Assembly: GCF_014647035.1 (NCBI RefSeq)
Contig: NZ_BMOK01000003.1
Span: 1 to 64,000 of the forward strand
Source: Sporolactobacillus putidus
GTDB lineage: Bacteria; Bacillota; Bacilli; Bacillales; Sporolactobacillaceae
Direction: 5' to 3'
Length of the DNA: 64,000 nt
The notes below the pieces were generated by a model, which was not told the DNA's origin, did no database searches, and worked only from the letters and a program-made list of their open reading frames with translations. Made by a program: the position numbers and the translations under genes. Within the stretch, counting starts at the first letter, position 1. Each line of letters begins with the position of its first letter. This document shows, one piece after another, positions 34,009 through 43,060 of the stretch.

Positions 34009-34959
34009 ATGAGGAGATGTTCTTTTCTTCGGATGTTTTTTAATGAAAAGAAATTCATTTGCATGGACACGACGGTAACGATTAAAATCGTCTCACAGCA
34101 AAAAACAAATAAAATCGATCAAGCCATAGACGAGGCGGCAGGTTTTTTTTATAAAATTGAAAGGACTTGCAGCCGCTTTGACCCGGATAGCGAATTGATG
34201 CAGCTGTCACGTCATGCAGGAAAGAGTGTGAGCGTTTCTCCGCTTCTGTATCAGGCCGTTAAATTTGCAGTTGAAACGGCCCGCGAAACAGGCGGCGCAT
34301 TCGATCCTTCAATAGGAAGATCCATGGAGCGGCGCGGATTTGATAAAAATTATTTATCGGGTGAAAAAGTCCGGTCAACGTTTGCCGATACCGAAAGGGC
34401 AACTTACGAAGATCTTTCATTTGACGAAGAGAACAGGGAAATTTTATTAAAAAAACCAATGGTTATCGACCTGAGTGCGGTAGCGAAGGGAATGGCAATT
34501 GACGTAGCGGCGAAGGCCATCCGGGATGAGGGTTTTGTGAATTTTATCATAAACGCCGGCGGCGACATTTATGCCGCGGGTCATAATGTACGGGAAAAAC
34601 CGTGGAAAATAGGAATCAGGAATCCCGCCAGACGATCGGAGTGGATTGGGTCGGTCCGATTATCGAATGCGGCAATCTGCACGTCGGGGGATTATGAACG
34701 GCCTAGTAAGGTGCTGCCTGGTGAGAATCACCTGCTAGATCCGCACAGAAATCAGTCTCCGGAAAATATAGCCAGCTGTTCGGTTATCGCTCCATTTGCG
34801 ATGCTGGCGGATGCTTTTTCTACAGCTTCGTTCATCATGGGCATCGACAAGGGCCTGAAAAAAATGGAAGAGATGAATTTGGATTGTGTCATGATTACTC
34901 GGTCGTTAGATGTACGATCAACAAATAAATTTAAGGAGAAATGGTCATGGAACGATTAG
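34009..34959 (+). CDS. apbE: FAD:protein FMN transferase (ApbE)
   Basis: This enzyme of up to 316 residues attaches FMN to Thr/Ser of flavoproteins. Family motifs include MDTTVTIKI, CSRFDPDSEL, GGAFDPSIG, VIDLSAVAKGMAID, INAGGDIYAAG, ICTSGDYERP and MLADAFSTASFIMG. No signal peptide or lipobox is visible, whereas many ApbE proteins are exported. The start is uncertain: ATG 34009 lacks an SD, and ATG 34033 is 16 nt from GAGGAG. The upstream FMN-binding protein is the obvious substrate. The next gene's start overlaps its last codons. Confidence 0.92.
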   Translation: MRRCSFLRMFFNEKKFICMDTTVTIKIVSQQKTNKIDQAIDEAAGFFYKIERTCSRFDPDSELMQLSRHAGKSVSVSPLLYQAVKFAVETARETGGAFDPSIGRSMERRGFDKNYLSGEKVRSTFADTERATYEDLSFDEENREILLKKPMVIDLSAVAKGMAIDVAAKAIRDEGFVNFIINAGGDIYAAGHNVREKPWKIGIRNPARRSEWIGSVRLSNAAICTSGDYERPSKVLPGENHLLDPHRNQSPENIASCSVIAPFAMLADAFSTASFIMGIDKGLKKMEEMNLDCVMITRSLDVRSTNKFKEKWSWND

Positions 34960-35858
34960 GAACGAATACGCAGCGCGGCTTGCGAAAAATCCCTGATTCA
35001 AGAATGGAAAAAATGCATCCGGCGAAAACCGGAAAAAAGGCCGGTTTCTCATTCAAAAAATTCATCAAGTCGCCAAAAGGGATCGTTTTCTCAATCCTGA
35101 TTGTCTTATCGCTCATTGGGCTCGCTTATCCGAACAGCTCAGGCGGCATCAGGAATATCATACTGGCGGTCATCACCGGCTTATTTATGGATTATATCGT
35201 GAATTATCTGATGGAGAGGCCTATGCGTTTTTCGGACGGTGCACTTGTCACCGGGCTAATTATCGGCGGCATACTCAGTCCGGCGGCGCCCTGGTATCTT
35301 GTCATGCTGACAACCGTTGTCGCTCTGGCCTTCAAGCATATTTTCAAAGACAAACGAAAACCGGTTTTTAATCCTGCGGCGATCGGACTTCTTGTCAGTG
35401 CAACGTTCTTCTCAGCAGGCGAAAGCTGGTGGAGCGGCTTGTCCATGCTTCCACCATGGATGACGGCTCTATTAATCGTTGCCGGTTTCATCATGGTTGA
35501 CCGCATAAACAAATTTCCGCTTGTCTTTTCATTTTTAGCCGCCTATATACTTTTTTTCCTTTTGATGGGTATTCTCGGGGTAACCGGTGCAGGCGATGCA
35601 CTGCGCATGCCTTATATTAATTCAGCTTTGTTCCTGGCTTTCTTCATGCTGACGGATCCCCCGACTTCCCCTGCAAAATATCCTGAGCAGGTATTTTTCG
35701 GAATTTTGGCCGCCGCTGTCAGCGGAGTGGCGTTCTTATATTTAAGCAAACTGTCCTATCTGCTTGTCGGACTGCTTGCCGCCAACGCCTGGAAAGTATT
35801 GCAGGCGAGCCGCCATCAGAACAGGCCCGTCAGACGGCGTCAGATGAATGTCAATTAA
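34947..35858 (+). CDS. RnfD/NqrB-like membrane protein
   Basis: This 303-residue protein has a basic soluble N-terminus (about 1-45) and then 8-9 membrane helices. The signature segments FSDGALVTGLIIGG, KPVFNPAAIGLLVSA and FFMLTDPPTSPA match the RnfD/NqrB family. The SGAT-type motif that carries FMN in true RnfD/NqrB is not present. It may bind quinone or a non-covalent flavin. Start ATG 34947 is eight bases from AAGGAG and overlaps apbE by 13 nt. It probably conducts electrons to the FMN protein across the membrane (inference). Confidence 0.85.
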   Translation: MERLGTNTQRGLRKIPDSRMEKMHPAKTGKKAGFSFKKFIKSPKGIVFSILIVLSLIGLAYPNSSGGIRNIILAVITGLFMDYIVNYLMERPMRFSDGALVTGLIIGGILSPAAPWYLVMLTTVVALAFKHIFKDKRKPVFNPAAIGLLVSATFFSAGESWWSGLSMLPPWMTALLIVAGFIMVDRINKFPLVFSFLAAYILFFLLMGILGVTGAGDALRMPYINSALFLAFFMLTDPPTSPAKYPEQVFFGILAAAVSGVAFLYLSKLSYLLVGLLAANAWKVLQASRHQNRPVRRRQMNVN

Positions 35859-35889
35859 GTGAAGAAAAAGAATAGATCTCAGTACCGGA

Positions 35890-35929
35890 AAGTCCGTAGC
35901 CATTATTTTGGTCAATGCGGGCTTTTTTA
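35890..35929 (+). terminator. Intrinsic terminator of the flavin module
   Basis: AGTCCGTA (35890-35897) pairs with TGCGGGCT (35916-35923), allowing G-U, and is followed by TTTTTAA. It closes the unit 33438-35858. Confidence 0.65.
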
Positions 35930-36057
35930 ATTGGCTAGGGGGCATTCAGACAGAATCAGCCGGATCCTTCATAAGATAATAGTCAGACAGAAAATCGTTA
36001 TTGTCCGTAAACTTGTCGTGTTATGCTATACTTTGATAGGCGAAAGGGGATAAAAGA

Positions 36058-36501
36058 ATGGGGTATATAGAGGAAATAAGAGCACTGGTCGGACACCGGC
36101 CTTTAATCCTTGTCGGGGTTGTGGCCATCATCACCGATAACATCGGCAGGATTCTCCTGCAGAAACGCAGCTCTCCAGATGGAGTATGGGGAATTCCGGG
36201 GGGACTTATGGAACTAGGGGAATCCGCCGAAGAAACTGCAAAACGGGAAGTATTTGAAGAGACGGGATTGGTTATCGATCAGCTTAGGTTAGTTAATGTC
36301 TATTCCGGACCGCAAAATTTCGTTACTGCTGAAAATGGTGATCAATTTTATGCCGTCACCGTTGCCTACTCGACCAGTACTTTTAAAGGAGAGTTCATCA
36401 TCGATACTTCCGAATCGATCAAGTTCGAGTTCCGTGCCCCGGATAATCTTCCGGGAAAACTGTTAAAGAGCCATCGGTACATTCTTAACGATTATCTTTA
36501 A
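36058..36501 (+). CDS. Nudix hydrolase
   Basis: This 147-residue pyrophosphohydrolase has a complete Nudix box [24 protein letters not shown] (about 45-68). Members hydrolyse nucleoside diphosphate derivatives; the substrate cannot be assigned. ATG follows AAAGGGGA. An extended -10 (TGCTATACT near 36026) precedes it. It is convergent with deoD. Confidence 0.88.
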   Translation: MGYIEEIRALVGHRPLILVGVVAIITDNIGRILLQKRSSPDGVWGIPGGLMELGESAEETAKREVFEETGLVIDQLRLVNVYSGPQNFVTAENGDQFYAVTVAYSTSTFKGEFIIDTSESIKFEFRAPDNLPGKLLKSHRYILNDYL

Positions 36502-36566
36502 AAGAAAAATTCGGGTATGGATTATGGAATTGGTGCAGTTCAAGAAAATTTGCATGAACTGAAAAA

Positions 36567-36602
36567 AGACCCAGCATAGGTTGCAACGGGTCCGTTTTCT
36601 CT
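36567..36602. terminator. Hairpin between the Nudix gene and deoD
   Basis: AGACCC and GGGTCC-type arms around 36567-36593 are followed by GTTTTCTCTTT on the plus strand. Confidence 0.5.
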
Positions 36603-36622
36603 TTGTTTAAATTTGCAGCGGG

Positions 36623-37327
36623 TCAGCCGATCGACGACGCCAAAGCGATCTTAATCATATCGTCAAATGTAGTTTGCCTTTCTTGAGCTGTTGTTTCTTC
36701 CCCGGTAAAAACATGGTCGCTGACGGTAAGAATAGTTAACGCACGCACGCCGTATTTTGCCGCGAGTGTATAGAGCGCGGTTGTTTCCATTTCGACAGCC
36801 AGAACGCCGTAATCAGCCAGTTTTCTCATGATGTCCATGCTGTCTCTGTAAAATACGTCGGCGGAAAGAATGCTTCCGACACGGAGAGATACACCTTGTT
36901 CCGTTCCGATATCATAGGCCTTCCTCAGCAGTTCGAAGTCTGCCGTCGGCGCATAGTCGATGTCAGGAAAAACAGCATGATTGACTGCTGAATCCGTTGC
37001 GGCAGACATGGCCAGAATAACGTCCCGGACATGCATATCCTGCTTGATACCTCCGCATGTACCGACACGGATCAGTGTTCTGACGCCGTATTCGCGAATC
37101 AGTTCATTTACATAAATAGAAATCGAAGGGATACCCATACCCGTTCCCTGGACGGATATACGTTTTCCCTGATAGGTGCCGGTATATCCGAGCATGCCCC
37201 GCACATGGTTATAGCAGGCCGCGTCTTCGAGATATGTTTCCGCAATATATTTCGCTCTGAGCGGATCGCCGGGAAGCAGGACGGTATCGGCGATTTCTCC
37301 TGGTTTTGCTTCGATATGAATACTCAT
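36623..37327 (-). CDS. deoD: Purine nucleoside phosphorylase, DeoD type
   Basis: This 234-residue hexameric-type phosphorylase splits purine (deoxy)ribonucleosides to base and sugar-1-phosphate. Motifs are [30 protein letters not shown] and [16 protein letters not shown] (purine-binding Glu), plus a C-terminal [10 protein letters not shown] containing the catalytic Asp. ATG 37327 follows GAGGGGGAA; the long upstream extension is not supported. A second, trimeric-type phosphorylase is at 46512. Confidence 0.95.
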   Translation of the reverse strand: MSIHIEAKPGEIADTVLLPGDPLRAKYIAETYLEDAACYNHVRGMLGYTGTYQGKRISVQGTGMGIPSISIYVNELIREYGVRTLIRVGTCGGIKQDMHVRDVILAMSAATDSAVNHAVFPDIDYAPTADFELLRKAYDIGTEQGVSLRVGSILSADVFYRDSMDIMRKLADYGVLAVEMETTALYTLAAKYGVRALTILTVSDHVFTGEETTAQERQTTFDDMIKIALASSIG

Positions 37328-37412
37328 GTTATTCCCCCTCGGATTATGTATGGATCCCTCATATTCTACCATGCCGGAAAACGAATGGACCAACGCGATA
37401 TGGTCCCGTCCA

Positions 37413-37805
37413 CTATTTTTGATAGAGTTCAAGCGGCAGATCATCGGGATCCCTGAAAAATGTGAAGGGCTTTCCCGTGAATTCGTCTATTCGAATCGGC
37501 TCGGTTTCAATTCCCTGCTCTTTCAGTTCACTTACAGCCGCCCTGACATCGTCGACGATGAATGCGAGATGCCTCAGACCGCGTGCTTCGGGGCGGGTCG
37601 GCCTTTCCGGCGGCTCCGGAAAAGAAAACAATTCGATCTGTCCATATGAACCGTCACCGATTTGCAGATCGAGCTTATACGATTGCCGGTCGGCGCGGTA
37701 AGTCTCATGGATAATTCTGAATCCAAGCAGATTAACATAAAAATGCTTGGATTTCTGATAATCGGAACAGATAATGGCACAATGATGGATGCCCAGACAT
37801 TGCAT
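37413..37805 (-). CDS. VOC-family protein, YaeR/SMU1112c type
   Basis: This 130-residue two-module VOC fold has [23 protein letters not shown], the metal-ligand candidate [23 protein letters not shown] and [12 protein letters not shown]. These are the pattern of YaeR-like glyoxalase-related proteins, whose substrates are mostly unknown. The SD GGAGGGT precedes the ATG by six bases. It is upstream of deoD on the same strand, with overlapping promoter space. Confidence 0.88.
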   Translation of the reverse strand: MQCLGIHHCAIICSDYQKSKHFYVNLLGFRIIHETYRADRQSYKLDLQIGDGSYGQIELFSFPEPPERPTRPEARGLRHLAFIVDDVRAAVSELKEQGIETEPIRIDEFTGKPFTFFRDPDDLPLELYQK

Positions 37806-37904
37806 AGTTGACCCTCCAGTCGAATGAAAAGCTCAAGAATAGTATATCAGAAACGGACGGCTGATTCAGAGACGGAAGCGCTATCATAAAGTGGCACGGT
37901 TCTA

Positions 37905-37962
37905 TTGACATTTCAGATAAAATCAGTCATATTTAACACATGAATATCTATTCATATGTTAA
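37905..37962 (+). promoter_or_regulatory. Promoter with ArsR/SmtB-type operator for the CDF exporter
   Basis: A -35 TTGACA (37905-37910) and a -10 CATATT (37928-37933) are 17 bp apart. The 30-bp inverted repeat TTAACACATGAATA-TC-TATTCATATGTTAA, with a single mismatch between arms (37933-37946, 37949-37962), has the form of SmtB/CzrA metal-sensor sites. No ArsR gene is in the window. Confidence 0.7.
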
Positions 37963-38029
37963 TTCCCGCGGCATCGCCGGAGATTAGGTGAAGCCGATTT
38001 TTAAAGCATATAATAGGTGGGACCTTGTT

Positions 38030-38980
38030 ATGAAAACCGCTCATTCTGAGAAGACAATTCCTCACAATCATGAGATTTTACATCACCACAGCCATTCAGC
38101 GAACAAAAAAGCGCTTTTGGCCGGGTTCATGTTGATCACCGGATTTATGATCATTGAAATAATTGGCGGCCTCGTCAGCCATAGTCTCGCACTCTTATCG
38201 GACGCAGGCCACATGCTAAGCGATTCCGTTTCACTTGGCCTGAGCTTTACAGCCCTTGTAGTCGGATCAAGAGTGCCGGCCGACAATAATAAGACGTTCG
38301 GCTACCGGAGATTTGAAATTCTCACCGCCCTTTTCAATGGGGTTCTGCTTCTGATTGTTTCCGCATGGATTATCTATGAAGCTATTTTGCGATTGATGTA
38401 TCCGGTAAAAGTGGCGGGCACCGGCATGCTGATTGTTGCTTCCGCCGGACTTCTCGTGAATCTTGCTGTCGCTTGGATGCTGATGCGCGGAGAAACGAAA
38501 GAAAACCTGAACGTTAAAAGCGCGTTCGCTCATGTACTGGGGGATCTGCTTGGCTCGGCCGGTGCAATCGCAGCGGCGCTGATGATCGGCTTTTTTGGCT
38601 GGACGATTGCCGATCCATTGGCAAGTGTCATTGTGTCACTGATCATCGTAAAGAGCGGCTGGCAGGTAACTAGGGTTTCGATCAACATATTGATGGAGAG
38701 CAGGCCGGATAACCTGAACATCGAAGAAGTCCGCAACCGGATCATTGAAGTTGAGGGTATACGCGGGATTCACGATCTGCATGTCTGGACGATTACCTCC
38801 GGTTTTTTGTCACTGAGCTGTCATCTGACAGTCGATGACCGGGCGGATCGTGACGAGATGCTCAGAAAAGTCGAGCAGGTTCTTGAACCGTATAACCTGG
38901 ACCATTCGACGATTCAGATCGAAGGAACGGCTTTCTCAGGTTGTCATACAGATTGCGCCGGGGGAAAACAGCATGCATGA
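38030..38980 (+). CDS. Cation diffusion facilitator (zinc-type, CzcD/ZitB-like)
   Basis: This 316-residue CDF exporter has a His-rich N-terminus (HNHEILHHHSHS). Six helices include SHSLALLSDAGHMLSDSVSLGLS (metal site HxxxD in the second helix) and KSAFAHVLGDLLGSAGA (second HxxxD), which is the zinc-selective arrangement. A cytoplasmic metal-binding domain (GIRGIHDLHVWTITSG) is at the C-terminus. ATG 38030 follows AGGTGGG. The likely role is zinc/cobalt efflux, controlled at the upstream palindrome. A strong terminator follows. Confidence 0.92.
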   Translation: MKTAHSEKTIPHNHEILHHHSHSANKKALLAGFMLITGFMIIEIIGGLVSHSLALLSDAGHMLSDSVSLGLSFTALVVGSRVPADNNKTFGYRRFEILTALFNGVLLLIVSAWIIYEAILRLMYPVKVAGTGMLIVASAGLLVNLAVAWMLMRGETKENLNVKSAFAHVLGDLLGSAGAIAAALMIGFFGWTIADPLASVIVSLIIVKSGWQVTRVSINILMESRPDNLNIEEVRNRIIEVEGIRGIHDLHVWTITSGFLSLSCHLTVDDRADRDEMLRKVEQVLEPYNLDHSTIQIEGTAFSGCHTDCAGGKQHA

Positions 38981-38986
38981 ATGAAT

Positions 38987-39017
38987 AAAAAATCATCCGC
39001 CGAGCGGATGATTTTTT
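38987..39017 (+). terminator. Intrinsic terminator after the CDF gene
   Basis: AAAATCATCCGC pairs perfectly with GCGGATGATTTT around CGA, followed by T-run to 39017. Confidence 0.92.
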
Positions 39018-39072
39018 TATACAAATACAAAAGTATAAAAAATAAAAGATTAGAGGTGTCTAGTATAAGAAA

Positions 39073-39148
39073 AACTAAGGCTCGGGCCGTCGTCAAAAAT
39101 TAAGGCTCAGGCCGTCGTCAAAGACTTGGCTTCACCAAGTTTTTCTTA
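39073..39148 (-). repeat. Dispersed repeat, copy 3 (partial) with an internal tandem duplication
   Basis: On the minus strand it begins with the hairpin AACTTGG-TGAAG-CCAAGT seen in copy 2 (AACTTGGCTTAACCAAG) and continues to GCCTGAGCCTTAA as in copies 1 and 2. The 22-nt unit at 39076-39097 is repeated at 39101-39122 with one mismatch (period 25). It starts inside the stop codon region of the thioredoxin gene. The second half of the full-length element is missing. Confidence 0.65.
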
Positions 39149-39460
39149 AGCCTCAATCGTTTTTAAGTATTCACGGATTTCATCCGGTGATTTGTCATCT
39201 GCACGCAGATGTGCGGTTTTTTCTCCATTCCTGAAAGCAAGCAGGCTCGGAATACCGAGAACCTGGTATTTTTCGCTAAGATCCGGGAATTTATCGCGAT
39301 CGGCCGAGAACCACTCAAAGCTAAAATCCTTTACAATATCGTCAACGTACGTGTTCAGTCTTTTGCAGTCCGGGCACCAGGTTGTCTCAAATTTGATAAT
39401 CACGGTTTTCGGCTGGCCGGTCACTTCTTTGAATTCTTCCGCTGTTTCAATAGCTTTCAT
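39146..39460 (-). CDS. Thioredoxin-family protein
   Basis: This 104-residue thioredoxin fold has active site WCPDC (about 28-32), which differs from WCGPC, and the cis-proline region VLGIPSLLAFRNG. Such small thioredoxin-like proteins (YtpP-type) are cytoplasmic disulfide reductases or exchange partners of unknown target. The SD AGAGGAAG precedes the ATG. Its stop codon lies at the boundary of repeat copy 3, whose hairpin may serve as its terminator. Confidence 0.88.
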   Translation of the reverse strand: MKAIETAEEFKEVTGQPKTVIIKFETTWCPDCKRLNTYVDDIVKDFSFEWFSADRDKFPDLSEKYQVLGIPSLLAFRNGEKTAHLRADDKSPDEIREYLKTIEA

Positions 39461-39739
39461 TTCAGGGCTTCCTCTCGTAGGTTCATTTTAAATGTAATTA
39501 TTTTAACAGATCGAATCATAAGTTCCAACATTTTTGCACGACATGCGGCCAGGTTGAATTTCTTTGTCTTCATCTCGGCACATGCTAAAGTAGAGAGACA
39601 GAAGGGAAGTGAAACTGCTCGCCGTTCAGCGGACTGCTGAATCGAGCACTAATAGAAATTCTGATAAATCCGATCAGAAGAAAATGCCGGTTCCATTCAG
39701 AGGAAAGACGGCCAATACAAATGTTCGGAGGTTAAGTTT

Positions 39740-40735
39740 ATGCTTAAACTTAGTATATTAGAGCAGTCGCCTATTTCCGAAGGATCGACACCCGGGCAGG
39801 CACTGGAAAACAGTACACGTCTTGCAAAGGCCGCAGAAAAATGGGGCTATCGGCGCATCTGGTTCGCGGAGCATCATGATTCTGAAGGACTGGCAAGCGT
39901 CTCACCTGAAATCATGATCGCCCACGTTGCCGCACAGACGTCGCGGATTCATGTCGGATCAGGCGGTGTGCTGCTTCCACATTACAGCCCTTATAAGGTT
40001 GCCGAAAACTTTCATCTGCTCGAAAATCTTCATCCCGGCCGAATTGACCTTGGCATAGGACGTGCACCGGGAGGTATGCCGGGGGCCACATGGGCTTTAA
40101 ATGACACAAGTCGGCGGGACCTCAATGACTTCCCGAGAAAAGTGCGCGATTTGATTGGTTTCCTGACCGATAATCTTCCGCCGGACCATCCGCTGCGAAT
40201 GGTAAGAGCTACTCCGCGATCCGGTAAAACGCCTGAAATGTTTCTGCTTGGATCATCAGACGGAAGCGCAGGCATCGCAGCAGAAATGGGAACGCCGTTC
40301 ATGTTTGCCCATTTTATAAACCCTCATGGCGGAAGTGAAGTTGTTCAGTCTTATCGAGCACGCTTTCGAAGCTCGGTCTTGTACAAGGATCCAAAGTCTG
40401 CCGTTTGTATTTTTACTGTTTGTGCCGAAACCGATGAGGAAGCAGAAAGACAAGCTTCCACGCTCCGTTATTGGATGATTAAAATCGCTCAGGGCCAGTC
40501 CGCGGCTATTCCAACGATCGAGGAGGCTGAACAATTTAATCCATCAGAGTGGGAACGGGGGATGATGGAAGAAAATCGCGGCCGAATGATTGTCGGCAGT
40601 CCGCGAAAAGTGAAGCGCGAACTTGAAAACCTTGCGGCGGCCTATCAAACCGATGAAGTCATGCTGATTACCAATATTCACGACTTTGAAGCAAAGCTGC
40701 GCTCATTTGAACTTATCGCTAAAGTGATGCACTAA
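39740..40735 (+). CDS. LLM-class flavin-dependent oxidoreductase
   Basis: This 331-residue luciferase-like monooxygenase of the MsnO8/YceB group has the pattern RIWFAEHHDSEGLASVSPEIMIAHVAAQTSRIHVGSGGVLLPHYSPYKVAENFHLLENLHPGRIDLGIGRAPGG, which matches the family core. Substrate unknown; it needs FMNH2 from a reductase. The SD CGGAGG precedes the ATG. It may be co-transcribed with nothing, as a terminator follows at 40739. Confidence 0.92.
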   Translation: MLKLSILEQSPISEGSTPGQALENSTRLAKAAEKWGYRRIWFAEHHDSEGLASVSPEIMIAHVAAQTSRIHVGSGGVLLPHYSPYKVAENFHLLENLHPGRIDLGIGRAPGGMPGATWALNDTSRRDLNDFPRKVRDLIGFLTDNLPPDHPLRMVRATPRSGKTPEMFLLGSSDGSAGIAAEMGTPFMFAHFINPHGGSEVVQSYRARFRSSVLYKDPKSAVCIFTVCAETDEEAERQASTLRYWMIKIAQGQSAAIPTIEEAEQFNPSEWERGMMEENRGRMIVGSPRKVKRELENLAAAYQTDEVMLITNIHDFEAKLRSFELIAKVMH

Positions 40736-40738
40736 CGC

Positions 40739-40760
40739 CCCCGGGAGACCGGGGATTTTT
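40739..40760 (+). terminator. Intrinsic terminator
   Basis: CCCCGG-GAGA-CCGGGG is followed by ATTTTTAT directly after the LLM oxidoreductase stop. Confidence 0.8.
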
Positions 40761-40817
40761 ATGATCACGAAAGGGAACACATGTGCTATAATGAAAAGAA
40801 AAAGAGGAGCCGGCTAA

Positions 40818-41414
40818 ATGAAGAATGAATCACTTATTTTGAAGAGGTGCAACTGGAATACGTCCGATCCTGTTTATCTGGACTATCATGACCGAGAATG
40901 GGGGAGGCCCCAGTTCGATTCGCGGACATTATTCGAGATGCTCTGCCTTGAAGGGATGCAGGCGGGATTGAGCTGGATTACAATCCTGAAACGGCGCGAT
41001 CATTACAGGGCGGCATTTGCAGGATTTGATCCGCAGATGATCGCGGATTATTCAAAGGAGAAAGTGGAAGAATTAATGACTGATCCCGGTATTATCCGCA
41101 ACCGGAGGAAAATAGAGGCCATTATAGCCAATGCGAAAAGCTATCTGGAGATTGAAAAAGAGCAGCCTTTCAGTAAGTATCTCTGGCATTTTGTCGGGGA
41201 TCGTCCGATTGTTCATCATTATTCGGCCCATGACCCGATTCCGGCCTCAAGCAGGGAATCACAGCTGATGAGTAAAGATTTAAAAAAACGCGGATTTAAG
41301 TTTGTCGGCGAAACGATCTGTTACGCCTTTATGCAGGCGGTCGGAATGGTCAATGATCACGAAACCGGCTGCTTCTGCTACAGGCAGATCTTAGAGAAAA
41401 CGGAACACGCATGA
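40818..41414 (+). CDS. tag: DNA-3-methyladenine glycosylase I
   Basis: This 198-residue base-excision repair enzyme removes 3-methyladenine. The family motifs are RCNWNTSDPVYLDYHDREWG with the catalytic Glu/Asp region, LCLEGMQAGLSWITIL, and the HhH/zinc-binding end FVGETICYAFMQAVGMVNDHETGCFC with the Cys and His zinc ligands. ATG has GAGGAG upstream. It is convergent with the frameshifted MFS gene, only 17 bp from its end. Confidence 0.95.
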   Translation: MKNESLILKRCNWNTSDPVYLDYHDREWGRPQFDSRTLFEMLCLEGMQAGLSWITILKRRDHYRAAFAGFDPQMIADYSKEKVEELMTDPGIIRNRRKIEAIIANAKSYLEIEKEQPFSKYLWHFVGDRPIVHHYSAHDPIPASSRESQLMSKDLKKRGFKFVGETICYAFMQAVGMVNDHETGCFCYRQILEKTEHA

Positions 41415-41431
41415 ACCGTTTCAAAGTGGTT

Positions 41432-42695
41432 TCAGTCGAACTTGCGGATCGCGGGAATACAAAGAAGAATGAGAACCGTCGAAAGAACCACCGTGGCGCC
41501 CAAAATGGTTATAGCCGCTGCTCCGCCGATGATATTGGCAAACCAGCCGGTAAAGAGGAATCCGGCCGGAAGCAGGGCAAATGATCCGAGCATGTCCAGG
41601 CTGGCGACACGGCCGAACGCTTCCGGAGCAACCAGTTCCTGAAGGCTTGTTTCCCAGATCAGCCCGAATGCCATCATGCCGGCACCCTCCAGTATCATTA
41701 GTCCGATCAGCATATATGCGGAATGCGTGAGCGGCATGAAAATAAGGGACAGGTCCGCTGATTCCGACACCGCCGTAGGCGATCAGCCCGCGAAGATGCC
41801 AGATTTTCCGCATTCCGAAGACGAAAGCCGCCAGAGCGGCGCCGGCCGCGTCTCCGGACATAACCAGTCCGTATACATATGAGGGAAGATGCTGATGAAT
41901 ATTGATCAGCCACGGAATCAGAATGGCAATAATCCCTGAGGTGCATATGTTAATAAAACTGAAAGCAAGGATGGTTACCCAAAGCCAAGTGTTTTTCCTG
42001 ATGACCTGAATCCCTGCGAAACATTCATGAAGGAAAGACTTCTTTTCTGAAGCTGATCCGGTTTTTTTGACGCGCCCTTCTTTCGTCAAAAAGAGCAGGC
42101 AAATAAAAGAAATGAAAAAAGTCAGGCTGTCAACGCCGAAGCCGACAGGAGCCGATAAAATGCCGACGATCAAACCGCCGATCGCCGGCCCAAGAAGGCG
42201 CATGCCCTGTACAGTGAGCTGAGTCAGTGCATTGGCTGAATTGCGTATTTCCGGAACGAAAACGGTTGCGCGCATTGCTGAGAAAGCGGGCTGAAACAAG
42301 CCGTCCATAAGCCCAAGAAAAACAGCGATAATCATTAATAAATGAACGGTCAGCAGGCTGGCTAATCCACAGATCATGACAGAGAGGACTAGAAAACATC
42401 GGATCAGGTCGGCGGAACGCATCAATACGGCGCGATTGACCTGATCGACAATCAAGCCCGCGAAGGGCAGAATGACAACATTGGGGAGCATATAAGCCGT
42501 CATGATCAGTCCCATCGCCACTGTTGAATGGGTCAGTGAGTAAACGATGACAGGAACGATCACACTTGTAATCGACGACCCGAACACGGACAGCGAATTG
42601 CCGATCCACAGAGCGCGAAATGCCCGTGAAGCGATCAGCGGTTCGATGAGCTGCGGATATTTTCGTAATTGAGTCATGCGCTGTGTTTCATTCAT
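41432..42695 (-). pseudogene. MFS transporter (enterobactin-exporter-like) interrupted by a frameshift
   Basis: The N-terminal frame from 42695 encodes helices 1-8 of an MFS_3-type exporter (RALWIGNSLSVFGSSI, VDQVNRAVLMRSADL, SGDAAGAALAAFVFG). It loses register near 41760 after IAYGGVGIS. The correct C-terminus (DLSLIFMPLTHSAYM... LLPAGFLFTGWFANIIGGAA) lies in the next frame and ends at 41432. Joining both gives a normal-length protein of about 420 residues, so one 1-nt indel breaks it. The fault may be a real mutation or a sequencing error. The SD AAGAGGC precedes ATG. Confidence 0.85.
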
Positions 42696-42896
42696 TTTTC
42701 AATGCCTCTTTTTTTCGATCAGGATCATTCACTTTTTTGTTTTTCGAAATCGATTGTTGATTGAATAGACTGTACGATCTCGTCTGATTTTCGTGATATA
42801 AAATTAGTGTATTCTTCCTTCGGGTTGCCGTCAATTAGCGACAGGGCGGTCTAAAAATCAAAAAATGCAATCAGTAAATATGATAAAATAGTTTTA

Positions 42897-43029
42897 GAAA
42901 ACTTGGCTTAACCAAGCTTTTGGCGCGGGCGTTGCCTTAGCTTGCAGGGACCTGGACGGCCTAATGCCGAGCAGGCCGCGGTGCTTGTGTTCGGCTGCTT
43001 ATACGATAATCCTTAAAAATTTTCTACTT
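42897..43029 (+). repeat. Dispersed intergenic repeat, copy 2
   Basis: This is the full-length copy in plus orientation. It starts with the hairpin AACTTGGCTTAACCAAG and continues through GCCTTAG, GGACGGCCTAATGCCGA, AGGCCGC, TGTTCGG and ATAATCCTTAAAA. The same blocks occur in the same order in copy 1 (16075-16210, minus). Internal GC-rich dyads (CGGCCT...AGGCCG) would let the RNA fold. It sits between the MFS gene start and nudF. Confidence 0.8.
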
Positions 43030-43060
43030 ATAGTAGAAAAAAGAAGGGCGTGCAGGTGTA

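Noticed and set aside
42130-42609. 159-residue minus-strand frame inside the MFS gene
   Set aside because: It is an alternate frame of the MFS coding sequence with no hydrophobic pattern or SD.
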